64,000 nt of DNA from Setophaga petechia (GCA_024362935.1 JANCRA010000019.1:6444501-6508500), one strand, 5' to 3'. Positions 48,979 to 62,293 are shown, counted from the first letter of the stretch. Numbers and translations are program-made. Notes: generated by a model from the sequence alone, not told the origin.

Positions 48979-49340
48979 TGTTGTCTTGGTTTCAGCTAGG
49001 ATAAACTTAATTTTCTTCCAAGTAGCTGGTGCAGAGCTGTGTTTTGGACTCTGTGAGACTAACTTTACTAACAAAGTAAAGTTTTAGATGTTGCTAAGCA
49101 CTGTTTGCCAAAAGTCAAGGACTTTTCCATTTCAGTGTTCTGTTGGTGAGTGGGTGCACAAAAACTGGGAGTGAGCAGGGCCAGGAGGACTGACCCAAAC
49201 TGGCCAAAGGGCCATTCCATGCCACAGGGTGTCATGCCCAGTACATGAACTGGGAACAGTTGGCCAGGAGAGGCCAGTCCAGCTCTGTGGGTCCTCCTGG
49301 GGGCAGTGGAGGAGCACAGTGTCCTGAGACTGGGTCACCC
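48979..49340 (+). mobile_element. ERVL-like LTR, 5' two-thirds, plus orientation
   Basis: TTGGTTTCAGCTAGGATAAA, TTTTCTTCCAAGTAGCTGGT, AAAGTCAAGGACTTTTCC, CTGACCCAAACTGGCCAAAG and GTACATGAACTGGGAACAGT follow the family order. The terminal part is unclear. Confidence 0.72.
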
Positions 49341-49644
49341 TGCAGCAGAGCTAGCCTTGGAAGACAGGCATTGAGCCAGTGGCTTCACTTCTGTCAGTGC
49401 ATGGCCCTCATTTCACCACTTGCTGGCTACCCCTGCACAGCCTTGCAGAGATCTTTAGGGCTGGGTTTGGGCTTTTCTTCTCACATTTCCTCCAGGTGTC
49501 CATAGTATACTAGTCTGCTCCAGGCAGCTCAAAGTGTTAAATATAACTCCTATTAAAACATTATCTTTTAATCTTTAGCATGAAAGTAAGAACAGATGAG
49601 TGTGGCTTAAGCAAGAATTGTTCTATCAGACAGAAAATGTTGTG

Positions 49645-49815
49645 GTCTTTTTCTGTGGGGGTGGTGGGACCGGTTGCCTAGAGAGGTTTTGAAGTCTCTA
49701 CCCTCAGAGGACTCCAAACCCTGCTCAGCACAGATCTGGGAAGCCTGAGGAACAGGAGGCAAAACAAGACAATACGCAGAGACCCCCTTCCAATCTCAAC
49801 TATTCTGTGAAGCAA
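49645..49815 (+). mobile_element. CR1 LINE 3' end, plus orientation
   Basis: GGTTGCCTAGAGAGGTTTTG, a GCTCAGCACAGATCTGGGAA segment, then CCCTTCCAATCTCAACTATTCTGTGA as the terminus. It is diverged. Confidence 0.75.
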
Positions 49816-50955
49816 AGAGCTCTTCAAAGAGTCTTTCTTTTAGAACTTTTCTGTAATTACATAGCATAATAATACTTTTAATTCATAAATTCTTTTTTTT
49901 TCTTTTTGCATCCAGAAGCATTTTTCAGCGAATAGGTGGCTGTATTGCTCATCATTGTCTATGAACCAATAATAGCTGCATAGACAGCAATCAGAGGGCA
50001 TTCTTTTGTAAAAGTTGTCAAAATAATAAGGCACTACACATTAATGGGTGGATTACTTGCATATTAATGGTGTGCAAATTTTCTAGTCCTCCTAGATAAT
50101 TTGTTCTAATTTGCAATAATGTGTTTTTCTAATTTAGTGATTTACATATTTTACTATTGAAATAGTCCTAAAGCTTCCTGTTCACATATGCACCTTTGAA
50201 ATAGGCAAAATGCAGATTCCTGGGCTGATTAAGATATTGCTATCAGAAAGAATTTAATTAACATGAAAACCAAAAGGCAAGGTGCTTTTACACTAGTTCT
50301 GGAAATTTTTCAGCAAAACAATCCTAGACTGACCTGAATTACCAAGATTGTTTTTATTAATTTACAATGACCTTCTTTAAGTGGAACAAAATGTCATGCT
50401 GATTAATAAATAACCTACTCAGCCTAAATCTAGATCAACTCATTTGAGATATGGGTAGCTTCAGGTTTACAAATACATTAATTTACTGTATCCTTTCACC
50501 AGAAAGAATTAACAATTTAGATAAAGGACACTGGAAAATCAACATTTCTCTGGAGGACCATAGAGACCTTCTTAAAAAGGCATCTAGTCTGGGTGTCTGG
50601 GAGCCAGAAGGAATTTACCTTTACTCCATGATATGCCTCTCAGACTCAAACTTGATGAAAGTAAATGACTTTTGGTATAATACAAAATTAAAATGACATA
50701 ACTTTCTGCATCACCAGGCCAGCATAATGCAGTTGGTGTTGCTGTGACTTGCAGCAGTTCAGCCTCTGTGCCATGATGTGTTAGAGATCACCCAAGCATA
50801 GCATTCCCATTGTACTCTGATTTATTTCCAATACACCTTATTTCTAATTGAAAGAGGAATTGGTGTGTGGGTTTTTTTCAGCTCATATTTCTCAGGGATT
50901 CCTGAGTGCCAGAGGAATCCTGAAGTACCAGATCAGCAAATCCTTCCAGTGACCA
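49816..50955. other. Intergenic, nothing recognised
   Basis: AT-rich sequence without a recognised exon or repeat. Confidence 0.55.
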
Positions 50956-51415
50956 GGAGAATGATGTGGGGTGCGGTATCGTGGTAATCAGAGGGCTGGA
51001 ACAGCTCTCCTATAAAGACAGGCTGAGAGAGTTTGGGTTGTCCTGCCTGGAGAAAAGACAGTTCCAGAGAGATCTTAGTGCTGACTTCCAGTGCCTGAAA
51101 GGAACCCACAAGAAAGCTGGAGAGGGACTTTTTACAAGGGTATGGAGTGACAGGACTAGGGGAAATGGGCTGAAACTGGAAGAGAGGAGGTTTAGATTGG
51201 CTACAAAGAAGAAATTCTTGACTGTGAGGGTGGTAAGGCACTGGAAGAGGTTGCCTAGAGGGGTGTGGATGCCCCATCCCTGGAAGTGTTCAAGGCCAGG
51301 CTGGATGGAGCTCTAGGAAACTTGGTCTAGTGGCAGGTGTCCCATTCATAGGGTGTGCAAGGTTGGAAATAGATTATTTTTAAGGTCTCTTCCAACCCAA
51401 CTCAGGGCAGTTCTG
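50956..51415 (+). mobile_element. CR1 LINE 3' region, plus orientation
   Basis: GAGGGCTGGAACAGCTCTCC, GAGAGAGTTTGGGTTGTCC, GGAGAGGGACTTTTTACAAG, GGCACTGGAAGAGGTTGCC, TGTTCAAGGCCAGGCTGGAT and TCTTCCAACCCAACTCAG occur in CR1 order. It still carries a 116-codon open frame (50966-51316) with the VRVVRHWKRLPRGV stretch, so it is among the less decayed copies here. The terminal microsatellite is missing. Confidence 0.92.
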
Positions 51416-51541
51416 GGTGGGGGTTTGAAAGTGTCATCTGACATTTGCTGCTAGGATCAGCCTAAATATCCCTGTTTAAATTCATTACTGCTTGCTGTGT
51501 ATACTATGAGTATGAAGAGCAATTTGCTCCTCCTCCTTGCC

Positions 51542-51603
51542 TGTTTGTGTACAATGCATGCTACCTGAGATGTGTTTGTATACAATGCATGCTACCTGAG
51601 ATG
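51542..51603. repeat. 31-bp direct tandem duplication
   Basis: Two adjacent 31-base units (51542-51572, 51573-51603) share GTACAATGCATGCTACCTGA-type sequence and differ at one base (TGTAC versus TATAC). Confidence 0.92.
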
Positions 51604-54229
51604 CATTTCTCACGAGTGATGCAAAGACACAAAAATCATGATTTCCACACATGCTTTTTCACAGTAATTTCTTTCCACAAAAATTTCAAAAACTCCACAG
51701 GAAAATGAATGTTTATTTCAAGCCTTTTAATACTTATTCTGTTCTACATTTCCTAGCCCCTCCTAGAACAGTTTTTTACTTCTATTTATTTGCATCTTTT
51801 CGTAAGGCATATTCAGTCAAAATAAGAGATGCAAGAAGAGATCAGAATCCTATCACAAATACCTTACTTTCAGAGCCAAGCTTCATGTTGCTAGCTGACA
51901 TGTAGGTGCCTCCTTCTGAGAAGGTCAAAGCCAAAGCCATGCCAAGCCAGGAGAGGCAAGGGAGAGACCATCACTCTTCTCCCAGAGACCACATAGGGAA
52001 TAAAACACCTTGTTTATGTACAATGTAAATAATTGTATATTTCTTCACAAGCATTAAAATTTAAAAGTGAGACAGGCAGAACATTATTTTTCCATCAGAC
52101 TCATCCAAAACATGGGCTATAGGGTAATACTTGGGAAATGGCAGGGATCTGTGAGCAGGTGAAGCCTGGCTTGCAGCAGCCTGTGCCTGCTTACTGACAG
52201 TTCTGGATGTCTCAAAGGGCTTGGCCTTCCCCAAAGCCTCTCTCTGTCCTAATGCTGATTCCAAAACTTCCAGGAAATTAGATGTTGAGATCTTTAAGCT
52301 AACAGATATTTATCCTACCACTTTACGTGGCTGGAAACAGCTCAGGAAGCTAATTGCCTTCAGTATTATACATTTAATGTCAGTCTCAAAGTAAATCCAA
52401 TCTAAAATACTAAATCAACTGTTAAAGGTAAGAACAGGGTAAAATAAATCAGGAGCTGCCCAGTGATGCCTGCCAAGCAGCAGCTGATTGTCTCATAAAA
52501 TGTCACATAATTTTTTCTGGATCACTGTAGCAAGCACTTAATTACTCTCACAAGAAGGATGAAATTATTTTCAGCAGCCTAGAGATGTCAGGTCTATGCT
52601 GAGGGGCTCATACAGAAAAAGGGGAAAGACTCAAAATTGTTTTGTTATTTATTTGGTTCCAGTTGTGAACACAGTTTAATTTCAGGAAGTAGCTGTGATT
52701 TTTCCTATCACATTTTGTGTGATTTACTTTAGAACTAACTAAAGAAGAAAACAGTTCTCACTGTTCTGTTGGCTTCACTTCTTCCTTTGAGAATAATCAA
52801 GTTAAGAGCAAAAACAGTGGGTCAGGCTTAGACCAAATAGGATAAATTATTTGTTTTTCAACTGTAAAACAATTCATTAAGAGAGACAGACAGATTATAA
52901 TATTTTAAAGTATTCATTTTCTTGCATTGTAAAAATTATGCTTCATTTTGTAAAATTATGTTATTTTCTTTTTATTACCTAACCAATTTGTTCAAACACA
53001 CATATTCTTATGAGACAGTTGTCTTTAGGGAGGAAAATCTCCTTTAAGGGATTCCTTGTTAATGCTGTATTTTAGTATCCCAGATGAGCTTTGGCACTCA
53101 CACCCTTTGTGCCTTTTGGTACTTGGAACTCGTGCTCAGATTTGCAGAGGTACTCAGACTGTGCTGGAGAAGCTGCTGAGTTGCTCCTCTCTGACCCCAT
53201 GTCCTGCTTTTTCATTCACAAATTCTTGCACCATTTACTGATTTACATTACCCAGAATTCTGCATGGTAATGCACAGGACATGTATAGCATTTATATTTA
53301 ATATGGGCTCTAAATAAGAGGGTTAAATGATGTTTCTCAGTTTCCATCCAGACCTTCTGAATGGTTCAGCATGGAATAATTTTCCACTCATAAGACGGGC
53401 GAAGTGAGTCACAGCCCTTAAAAACCAAGGACATTTTTTCCAACTAGCATAACCTAATGTTCACTGAAATGTTTGATTCTGATTTGGATGACAGTCTCGT
53501 CTTTCTTGCTGCACTGCATTTATTCTGCTCATACAGACTCTGTGCAGGTAAATGCATACTTTTCATTTCAGTACAAGAATAGTGTCTTACTGAATGATTT
53601 ACCTGGAAAACAGTGGCATGCTCTGGTTATAAAATTGTTTCAGACTCACAAAAAAACTATGCTGTCTCATTTATCCCTCTGGCTTCTAAACAGGCACACT
53701 TTAAACAGGTTCTTACCAAGCCTTCCAAATCATCAGGAGAAATAAGTTAGAGGTGTTACAGAACAGAGGAAGAGGTCAGGCTATCGCAGACAGGACTATT
53801 TCAGTCCCACTTTGTATTTTCTGTGTTTGGTCAGGAGGTATGTTTGAAATGAACTCCAGGAAGGAGGCTGGAAGAGACATTTTTTCTGCCCAGGAGGGGA
53901 ACATGGTCTTTCAAAGCAGTAGTGTAGCAGAGGGAAACAAGCCTCAAGTGTTGCCTTGTCAGTGACTTGATTTGAGCAGTGATGCACAAAGATGGGACAC
54001 AAAAATAGGAATGTCCAAAATTCTATCCATCTGGAGTGCTGTTCTCCCTCTCTCAGGACAATTCTAGAATCCAGAGCAAAGGTCAGTGCAGGGATACATG
54101 ATAGAGAGCCCTGGAGAGGCCAGAGGAAAAGCCCAGCCTGCATAATGGAGGGTCAGTCTCTCAGTACAACAAACAGGAGAAATGTGGTTTTGCAGGAGCA
54201 CATCAAGTGCCTCCCTCAAAAGTTCCCTC

Positions 54230-54256
54230 AAAAAACCAACTCTGAGTTGGTTTTTT
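54230..54256. repeat. Perfect inverted repeat, 13-bp arms
   Basis: AAAAAACCAACTC at 54230-54242 and its exact complement GAGTTGGTTTTTT at 54244-54256 are separated by one base. Confidence 0.9.
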
Positions 54257-57200
54257 TGGTTTTTTTTTGTTGTTGTTCTTATTGGCTCATTTGTTGGTGT
54301 TGTGTTTGTTTGGAGTTTTTTGTTAGTTTCATTATTCCTTTGTCTACTTGAGGTCCTCTCTCTAACTTGTAACTCAGTATCTGTGGTGTCAAGGGAGACC
54401 TGGGAACTGATACCATTTGTTATGCTGCTTCAAGCCTAAAGCAAGCACAACACTGAGCCAGTGACTTGGGCTGTCTGTAATTACAGTCTCTCTAATCTAG
54501 GCAGATACTCCTATAGGGGCAAAATCACATAAGACACCTCTGACGTAAGTGTTAGTGAGAGATTGTTCAAGGAAACTCCAGGGCTTTCTGTTCCCTTCCA
54601 CAGGAATACTCACTTCTACACAACAGGGATAACCTGACCTCTTTAAGAGAGTATTTGTTTGGTTCCACTGATAAATCAGTACACTGGGATAGGTAACACC
54701 TGAAGTCTTCCCTTTCTCAAAATATGTTCACGGTCTCTTCTCGCTGTTATTCTTATCAAATCAACTCCTTTTCCTCTCATCATCATTCATATGTCTTTTT
54801 AAGATGCTGGATAAATCCTCCTGGTTAGCAGATCAATCTAGTTTGCAATGAGTCAAATAGAGAGTTTTGTATTCATGCAGCACCAGCCTGTAACATTCTC
54901 ATTGATACTGCCCTTTAACCTCTTACTCTTCAGCAGTCTCTCATTGCCTGCTCTTTATTCTTTTGTTCTTCTTTTTCAAAGGCATTATAGTGTATTTCTC
55001 CTTTCATCTTCTCCACCACCAGTCCTACAAGTGCATTATATTTTCTTTTAACATGGCTGAAAATTTTACAATTGATCCATATTTTATAAGGTCCAAAACC
55101 TGATGAAAATTAATGGCAGAAATCACAGTGTCTTCCTCAGAAATCTTGTCAAGTTGGAATGTTACTGTGCAGCCACCTTGTGAAACCAGGCTTTCACACT
55201 CACTTTGAACTACTCAAAGATTCTGAAACTTTGATCTGTTTAGGGACACTGGTTGCAAATTGCCGTGTTAATCTTCCTGTCTGAATCAGCTCTGGAATGT
55301 AACTATAAACTGCTCTATAAGACCTAAAAATTGTATTCATGGCAGCTTTGATTTCTTCTTTAATTTAACTATATTTATTACCTTGCAGGTAAGAATCCTG
55401 TGTAATAATTGGGTTTTGTGTGACCCAGCATACCAGAGATACTTCTGCAGGTCATGGTTGGATTGGTACCTCTTGAGTGACAGTGATACTATGGAGATAT
55501 TTTTACTTTTTCTATCATGAAAAAAGAGAAATATTGTTCTCCAATGGGTTGTTTAATTTCCATATGGACAGAGAAGAGGAGCCCTAATAGCACAAGGAGG
55601 AATAGTGCTTTGGCACTAATCCTTAAATGTTGAGGTTCCCCATTCAAATTGTAGGTGCACAGTGACACCTTCTGGAAGCTTGTAATGAGCGTCCCTGAGC
55701 ACTTCCTGCATCGTCTGGAAACTTACAATTTTTCTATCTAAAAGCAAATCTTTTTCTGATCAACATTTTGACCAGAGACTTACCACAGGGTGTATCACAT
55801 CACTGGCACATACACTAACAGAGCATGGTTGTGATGGAAGGGATTTTTCTTTATAAATCAAAGCAGTAAGGGTTTTCAATTATTCCAAATAATTCAAAGG
55901 TTTCTGGAGGAAAAATAGACGATAGAATTAGAGATGTATGCTAGCCTCATAGTTTAAAACAAAATGTATGCATTTTGGTTGGCATTCTACTTTTAATTAT
56001 TTAATGTCATACATGAAGTGAGAGGATCAGAGAATATTGTGAAGATTCAATTTGCCAACATGAAAAATTAAATGAATGACAGCATTTCTTAGTGCACTTG
56101 CACTTCAACAAAAATTTAATTTTTGTGTGTATCACATTGCAGTTTCTAATTAGACCTTCTCTGCCACACATTCCTGTGTAGTCTGTAAATCTGCCAGCAA
56201 CTCTGCATCACCAAGGATTTTAAGCACAAGTTGGGCCACAGAGCAGGCCAAGGGCTGTCCAAGGGCTTACAAACCCCCCAGAGCCCACAACCATCAGCTG
56301 GACTTGGCCAGAATGAGGAGTAGAACCATCACTGAGCTGACTGACACTCTGAAACCCAACATTCATTGCCAATTCAGTATTATTGGAGAACATATCCTTA
56401 GCTCTAACATTGGATTCCATCTCAAATGTTATTTCTCTTTAAGTTTCCTCTGCTTTAGAAGTAACAAAGATGTGATATGTAGGAGGAGAAAAGAAACAGA
56501 GTTGTGAGCAGAGATGGCAGAGGCTTCCTGCAGCTTTGGAGCAGACACTGACTGATATAAATACTGAAGCTAAGGGTTTTGTCAGAACATACATATGGGA
56601 CTGGACAACCCTGAGAAAATACATCACCCTAGAAAATGACCTGCAGTGATGAAATAATTATCAAAGCACTAAACAGAGCCACCAACTGCAAAAAATTCTG
56701 CCTGCACTGAGATCTAAATCACATCTAACCATTCTGATAATGTTTCAAGCCCTAATGTAATGCAATCACAGGTTTTAACATCAGATCTTGAGGAAACCTA
56801 GTCCTCCAGAAAAAGGCTAAGAGTCACCCTGTGACTGCATGAATGACATGACAGTGGGACTTTCACACTTTGGCTTACAAAAAATAAATTCTACTGATTA
56901 ATTAACACACCACTATCAATGTTGATGAAAAGTTAAATACTAGCAGGCATCCCTGCATATAGGACAATTTAGTTAATGCTCTGTGGGACCACACTATTCT
57001 ATGGTTGATCTTACATGTTTGAAGATGCCAGTTTATTCTTCCTCCCATCAGCTTTGAACCTATATTTTCTACTTGAAACCAGCTACTGATAGATCCATGA
57101 AGAAAATTGTCCTTGCCTGGAAGAAACTGATGTTGAAAAAACACAAATATTTGAAATTTCAGCAAAGCTGCTTCCCATAATATCACTGGTATTATGGTCA

Positions 57201-57841
57201 CTTCAAAATATGGTTATTTAAATGCATCTTTTATTTTATTTTTCTTTTTGCATTTTTAGTTTTTATTAAGAGGTAAGGGAAAGCAAATACTAGAATACTG
57301 TTGATAAATAAAGAAAATTGGAGTTCAGCTGAACTCCCTGGAAACTCATTCTCCTTCTGAAAATATCTCCTTTCCCAGAAAAGCCTACCAGTCTTCAAAA
57401 TTATTTGTAACAAGTGCACTTTAATGTCAATGAAAAAGGTAAAAAATGGCTTCTTACTCTCTGTTTGAATTGCTCCCTAATCTCCCTAATTCCCTATGAA
57501 TCAGCTCAATTCAATGGCCTAGAAACTCTCTTTTTAACAATTTAAGGGAGCAGGAAACACTGAAATAGACTAGAACACAAAAGCTGCCATAGAAATATGT
57601 ATGACCTCTCCTTGGGCAGGGAGCAGAAGTTCAGGCAAGAGACAGCAATCAGCCCTCGCACTTTAAAGGAAAACAGGCCCTGAAAAAGCTGAAATGTTCA
57701 TTATGTCACCCATTTACATGTGACTGCGAGAATGTTGGAATGCAATGTTATTAAATTACAGATACGTGTTCTGTATTATCTTTCTTATCACCTTTCCTGG
57801 ACAGTGAGAACAACTTCAAAAGGTCCCATACAAGTTTTCAT

Positions 57842-57864
57842 TTAAAAATAAAATAAAATAAAAC
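57842..57864. repeat. AAAAT-type microsatellite
   Basis: AAAAATAAAATAAAATAAAA run, about four units. Confidence 0.85.
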
Positions 57865-58242
57865 AGATTTCTTCATTTCCACAAAGGCAAAATTAGGAAA
57901 ACATGTTAACTGGACAAGTTTGCAGAAAGAGGGAAGGTGGAGTCTAAGAAACATACAAAGGGGCAATATTAAATAGCAAAGGTACCCTCATATAAAGCTA
58001 TCTCTGATTTAGAATGTAAAATGCAGGCTGGATAGAATTTCCTCCTAGAAGTTTATCAAGACCTTATGTGTCTAATGTGAAATTAGAAAGGAAAAGGAAA
58101 GCCGAGTAAAGGGTGGAGGTGGGTCTTGTAATGCCTGATATACTGGTAGATAATACCAATATTGAAACCAGATCTCCTGGTCCATTATTTACCATGTATG
58201 TTACAGAAAAACGGTGCCACTATAAGGGATATTTACATTAAA

Positions 58243-58268
58243 TGCACAGCTCACATGCACAGCTCACA
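58243..58268. repeat. 13-bp direct tandem duplication
   Basis: TGCACAGCTCACA is present twice head to tail without a mismatch. Confidence 0.85.
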
Positions 58269-58933
58269 TGTAAGATCTCGATTTTCCCTAACTTTTTTTT
58301 GAAACAGAAATAAGTGCAAGGTCAAGTACTCCTGAGCCTTGCTAGACTGACATTTTGCTTTCCCTCTGTCCCAGTGAAGTTGAATTAACCTGAGCAAAGT
58401 AGAGCAGTAGAGGGGCCCAAGAGTAAGGTCACACAGAGACACATGCAGAGCAAGCTGCTCTGATGACTGGGGGAATTTTCTTTCATGCATGAGAAATGCA
58501 TGCTCACATTCCTTTAGGGAGAGAAAGGGTTCCAGTCTGGGTCTCTCAGATCTCTCAACTCTAAACCCTGTTTCACCAAAGTGCAAGCCCTTGTTTATGC
58601 AGTTCTGTAACATGCAGCTGGACATCAGCCTGCATCCATCATTCACGGGGAACGGAGGAGAAGATGACTACATTAACAATTTTTTAATAATATCATTCAG
58701 CTGTTTCAGGATGCGGTTTTGTACACATGCAGTGATGCAGAGGCATCTGCCTGCAGAGCGAGACAGTTGCCTACAAACCCCAACCACATAGTTAGCTTAG
58801 GTGGCTTTCTTTATCTAACACCATTTATGTTAGGGAGCATAAATATCACATTTTTATACAGTACTACCCACCATCACTATACATCATGAATTTTGAAAAA
58901 AAATTAGCCTTCTTTAATAAGATATTAGCTAGA

Positions 58934-59005
58934 AGCATAGAATGGTTTGGGTTTGAAGGGAACTTAAAGATCACCTCATTTCAAACCCCCATTTCAAACA
59001 ATAGA
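58934..59005 (-). mobile_element. CR1 LINE 3'-end fragment, minus orientation
   Basis: AAGCATAGAATGGTTTGGGT, then TTGAAGGGAACTTAAAGATC and ACCCCCATTTC, match the complement of the CR1 terminus. Confidence 0.82.
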
Positions 59006-59985
59006 TTATGGCTCTCCTGAGACAAAAGGAAAGGATGGTGGTGTAAGAACATACCTTCCAAAGGGGTTCACTCTGCCAGCACTTTAAACCTTAACTTGAT
59101 CAAGCATTCCTGCTAAGATTTAGGATGCCACCTGGGACCGTAGTCTAGAGTGGTCTTAGGGGAGTCACATTTACTCACCAGTCTGAGAAATGACTGCCTG
59201 TCCTGGTAGAGTGACCAAGAGCTGAATTCAAAGGCCAGTGGTGTTAGCAGGTGTTTTGAGCTTGGTCTTAATCCACATAAACAACCACCTCAGTACACTT
59301 ACTGAGACTTTGTTCCCTTTTCTCTGCCAAGGGGCGAGGCAGTGTCATTTAATCCTACATGTCAAACCTATGATATCTCCATAGGTCCTCTCTGGGCCTT
59401 GGCAATTGTAGTTTGGCACAGAAATCTGTTTAACATCTGTTCTACGCTTTCTGCCACAACCAAAAGGGCAGGGATTCACAGAAGGGCTCCTTGCCACTGG
59501 GCAGGAGGAATACTGAGTGGGATTGTGGGGTGGGAATCAATCTTTCTATTTTTTCTGATCTCCTGGGAACATCGTCCAGTTTCTGCCGTAGTTCACCTCT
59601 CCAAACAGACCTAGGGGAACTCTCTGCTGCTAAGCAACAGCAAGCTCTCCTTCTGTGCAGGAATGGCAGCTTTCCCCGCTGGTTTCAGCTCTAAGGAGCA
59701 CCTTCCCTGGCATCAATGGCACCACAGTCTTGTTCCCCATTGCTCTGGCGGTGCCTTTGGCCTTCAAGGGCAGCACCATCATGATGGCAAGGGCTTTCTT
59801 CACACCTTCACAGAGAGGATTTCAGTTCCTCTCTGTCTCTTTGATGTCTGGCTATAGACCAGAAACAGGGAAAACATTTTGGGGCAGTCTAAACCTTGAT
59901 GAAATCATGAAACCCCAAACGAAAACAGGTAGAAATCATTGCTAGAGAAATCATTGCAGAGCAGTGATTTTGCCGGTTCCTGCTC
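59006..59985. other. Intergenic shoulder before the CpG island
   Basis: G+C rises gradually. The open frames here (59.34-59.95 kb, plus strand) show no recognisable protein. Nothing else was seen. Confidence 0.5.
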
Positions 59986-60517
59986 AGGGCCCATGCTCCC
60001 TCCAGGCGGCTCCTTCTTTGCAGGACAATGGCACTCACAAGGAAGGGCAGGGTCGCGATGCCCTGACGCTCGCAGGTCGGGGCGGGCCCGCCGAGCTCCG
60101 CGGGAGGCGCGGGGCAGGCTCAGGACCCTGGACAGGTCCGGGCGGCAATGGCTCTGCTCCGCTCGCCGCCGCTCCGGCCGCCGTCTGCGGTCGGATATTC
60201 GGGTGGGGATTTTTTGGGAACTGCTCTTTGGGTGTAGGTTGAAAGTGGCCAAATTCGTCCCCGTACTCCTCTGGCACTGTGGCCAGCCCCGAACCCCAAT
60301 GGGCGCTGGCCGGGTACGAGAGCTGTCCTCTGACCCTCTCCTGAAGGACCGGCTGAGGAAAGTTAAAAGGACTGAGCGTACGTGGAGGCAAGGGGGATGC
60401 GAGGGCAGCAGGCTGTGGGCTGACGGCTGCCAGCACTCCGACCTTCATCTTAGCACTGCGGGGCTCTGCTGGCTGTGCTGGGCCCCCGCCTGCCCCCTCG
60501 GTGATGCTCATTTTGTG

Positions 60518-60545
60518 TTTCTCTCTTTCTCTCTCTCTCTCTTCC
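60518..60545. repeat. CT-rich microsatellite in the CpG island
   Basis: TTTCTCTCTTTCTCTCTCTC-type pyrimidine tract. Confidence 0.85.
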
Positions 60546-60883
60546 CGCCCCGTCCCTCCGCTCCCATACCTCCCCCGCTCGCCGCAGACTCCGAGGCCTG
60601 CCAGGGCCCTCGCCTCGCTGTCAGCTCTGCTCTCCAGCCCCTTCCTGCGGCCACAGCTCCCTGCCCGCCGGCCTTGCCCGCGCTTCGTCTCGGCGCCCCG
60701 TCGAGACGCCCCGGAGCCCCGCTTGTGTCCCGCGGGCTTGGCGGCGCTGCTGGCCGGGAGCGGGGCTCCCGCCCGCTGCCCGCTCGCCGCCCTACTGCGG
60801 GGCCGCTGGGCTGAGCCGCCGCCGGCCCCCGCCCCGGCCCCGCCGCCGCCGCCGCCCAGCCGCCTCCTCCCGGAGCGCCGGAG

Positions 60884-60947
60884 ATGCCCGGCGTGCCACG
60901 GAGCCGCGCCGCCGCAGCCCCGCGCTGCCCCCGAGCCTCCCGGCGCC
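60884..60947 (+). CDS. Candidate first coding exon, 21 codons plus one base (speculative)
   Basis: An ATG in acceptable context (GAG before ATG) opens a frame reading MPGVPRSRAAAAPRCPRASR. It runs into a strong GTGAGTACC donor at 60948. The same donor could equally end a purely non-coding 5' UTR exon. The frame is arginine/alanine-rich, as expected of any translated CpG island. It resembles no RGS20 isoform that I can recall. Confidence 0.2.
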
Positions 60948-61830
60948 GTGAGTACCGCTCCTGGGGCCGCGTCCACCCCTTCCTCCTCCTCCTCCTCCTC
61001 CTGCTCCCCGCCCCAGGGAAGCCGCTGTCCGCCCACGTGCCCTCAGCCGGCAGCGGCGTGGGAGTCTCGGGGGCGCCGGGCGAGCTCCCACAGCAAAGCC
61101 CCGGGCGTCACAGCGGAGCCCGCCGGTCCCGCCTGCCATCCCCAGCCCGCTGGTCCCATCCGCCATCCCCAGCACCCCCGGGTCCGCTGGCCCCGGCGAG
61201 GCGGTTCCTGCGACCGCCCTGCTCCGCACCCGGTGCGCGGGCGGGAAGGGAACAGCCCCGACGGCAGCTGGGCGCCCAGCTCCGGGAACCGGGAACGCGC
61301 AGAGCGTTCACGCACCGGATCAGTCTTGGTTTAACGGGAAGACAGTGTCGGTCTGCCCGGGAGCGTCGGAGGTACTAGCAAGCCGCAGTCGTCCCGTTAA
61401 CCCTTGTCCCGGCAGACGGCTGTCTGGGGGGTGGAGGCGGCGGATCATTATCGGTGAGAGAATCCCCTAAACGTGACGATTCTCCTACGGGCGCCTCCGA
61501 GGACGGGGTGAGCGCCCAGCCCGGCGGCGCCTGGCACACGCCTTGCCCGGAGCCGCGCTGCCGCAGCCGCGTCACACCTGCCCCGCGGAGCGGGAGGGCG
61601 AGCCCGAGAGAGCCCGGCGGCAGCGAGCCCTGTGCCGCTGGACAGCGGGAGACGGCTAAGGGAGGGAAGACGTGTATCTTAACACGCAGTTACTTAAAAT
61701 GCGAGCATGTTCCAGCGCCGGGTTGACAAGCCCGGCTCTTCTTTAAGGCGTCTGTGAGCACAGAAGCACCAGCACCGAGCACCACGGCGGCACCGCCGCC
61801 TCTCCAAGCCCTTCCCACTCCCTCCCATCC

Positions 61831-61872
61831 GCGCACACACACGCACACACACACACAAACGCGCACACACAC
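61831..61872. repeat. CA/CG dinucleotide repeat
   Basis: GCGCACACACACGCACACAC-type alternating purine-pyrimidine tract. It is interrupted once by AAAC and is of a type that can adopt Z-DNA. Confidence 0.88.
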
Positions 61873-62194
61873 TCCCCACTCACACGCTCTCACGCCGTTC
61901 TCTCCGGCGTTTCTCCCTGCGGCGCCCGTCCCATGGCTTCCCCCGCGCCCTCCCCAGCCCGCCGCCGCCGTGCGGGCGCTGCTGTGTTTTATCTCGTTGC
62001 CAACCGGCCCTGAGCCGGAGCAGCCCCCGGTGCTCGCATCGCCAGGGGCGATCCGGCGGCAGCCCACGCCGTCGGGCCGTGCCGTGCCGAGCAGGTCGGG
62101 GAGTGCGGGCTGCCGGCCTCGCTCCCTGCGGCTCCAGCCACGGCGAGCGAACCCACCCGCGGCCGCATCGAGACGAGCCCGCGGGGCCGGGCGC

Positions 62195-62293
62195 ATGCGT
62201 GGGTCCGGCGAGCCGCCGCTCCCGGTCGCCCAGCCCGCCGGGACCGGAGGGGAAGCGTGGGAGGACGCCCGGCCGGGCCCCGCTGCCGACACC
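62195..62293 (+). CDS. Candidate alternative first coding exon, 33 codons (speculative)
   Basis: An ATG at 62195 opens MRGSGEPPLPVAQPAGTGGE and continues for 33 codons to a strong GTGAGTAGC donor at 62294, in phase 0. No homologue was recognised. It could be UTR sequence of an alternative first exon or not transcribed at all. Confidence 0.2.

Larger units (their letters stand above)
51604..58925. other. Intergenic, only small repeats seen
   Basis: About 7.3 kb of AT-rich DNA with no recognised exon or large element. A perfect hairpin (54230-54256), an AAAAT run (57842-57864) and a 13-bp duplication (58243-58268) are listed separately. The 131-codon minus frame at 58251-58646 shows no family resemblance. 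Confidence 0.5.

Noticed and set aside
58251..58646. A 131-codon minus-strand ORF in intergenic DNA.
   Set aside because: No recognisable domain, no splice framing, and it overlaps a plus-strand frame of similar size. It is best explained by chance, although a homology search would settle it.
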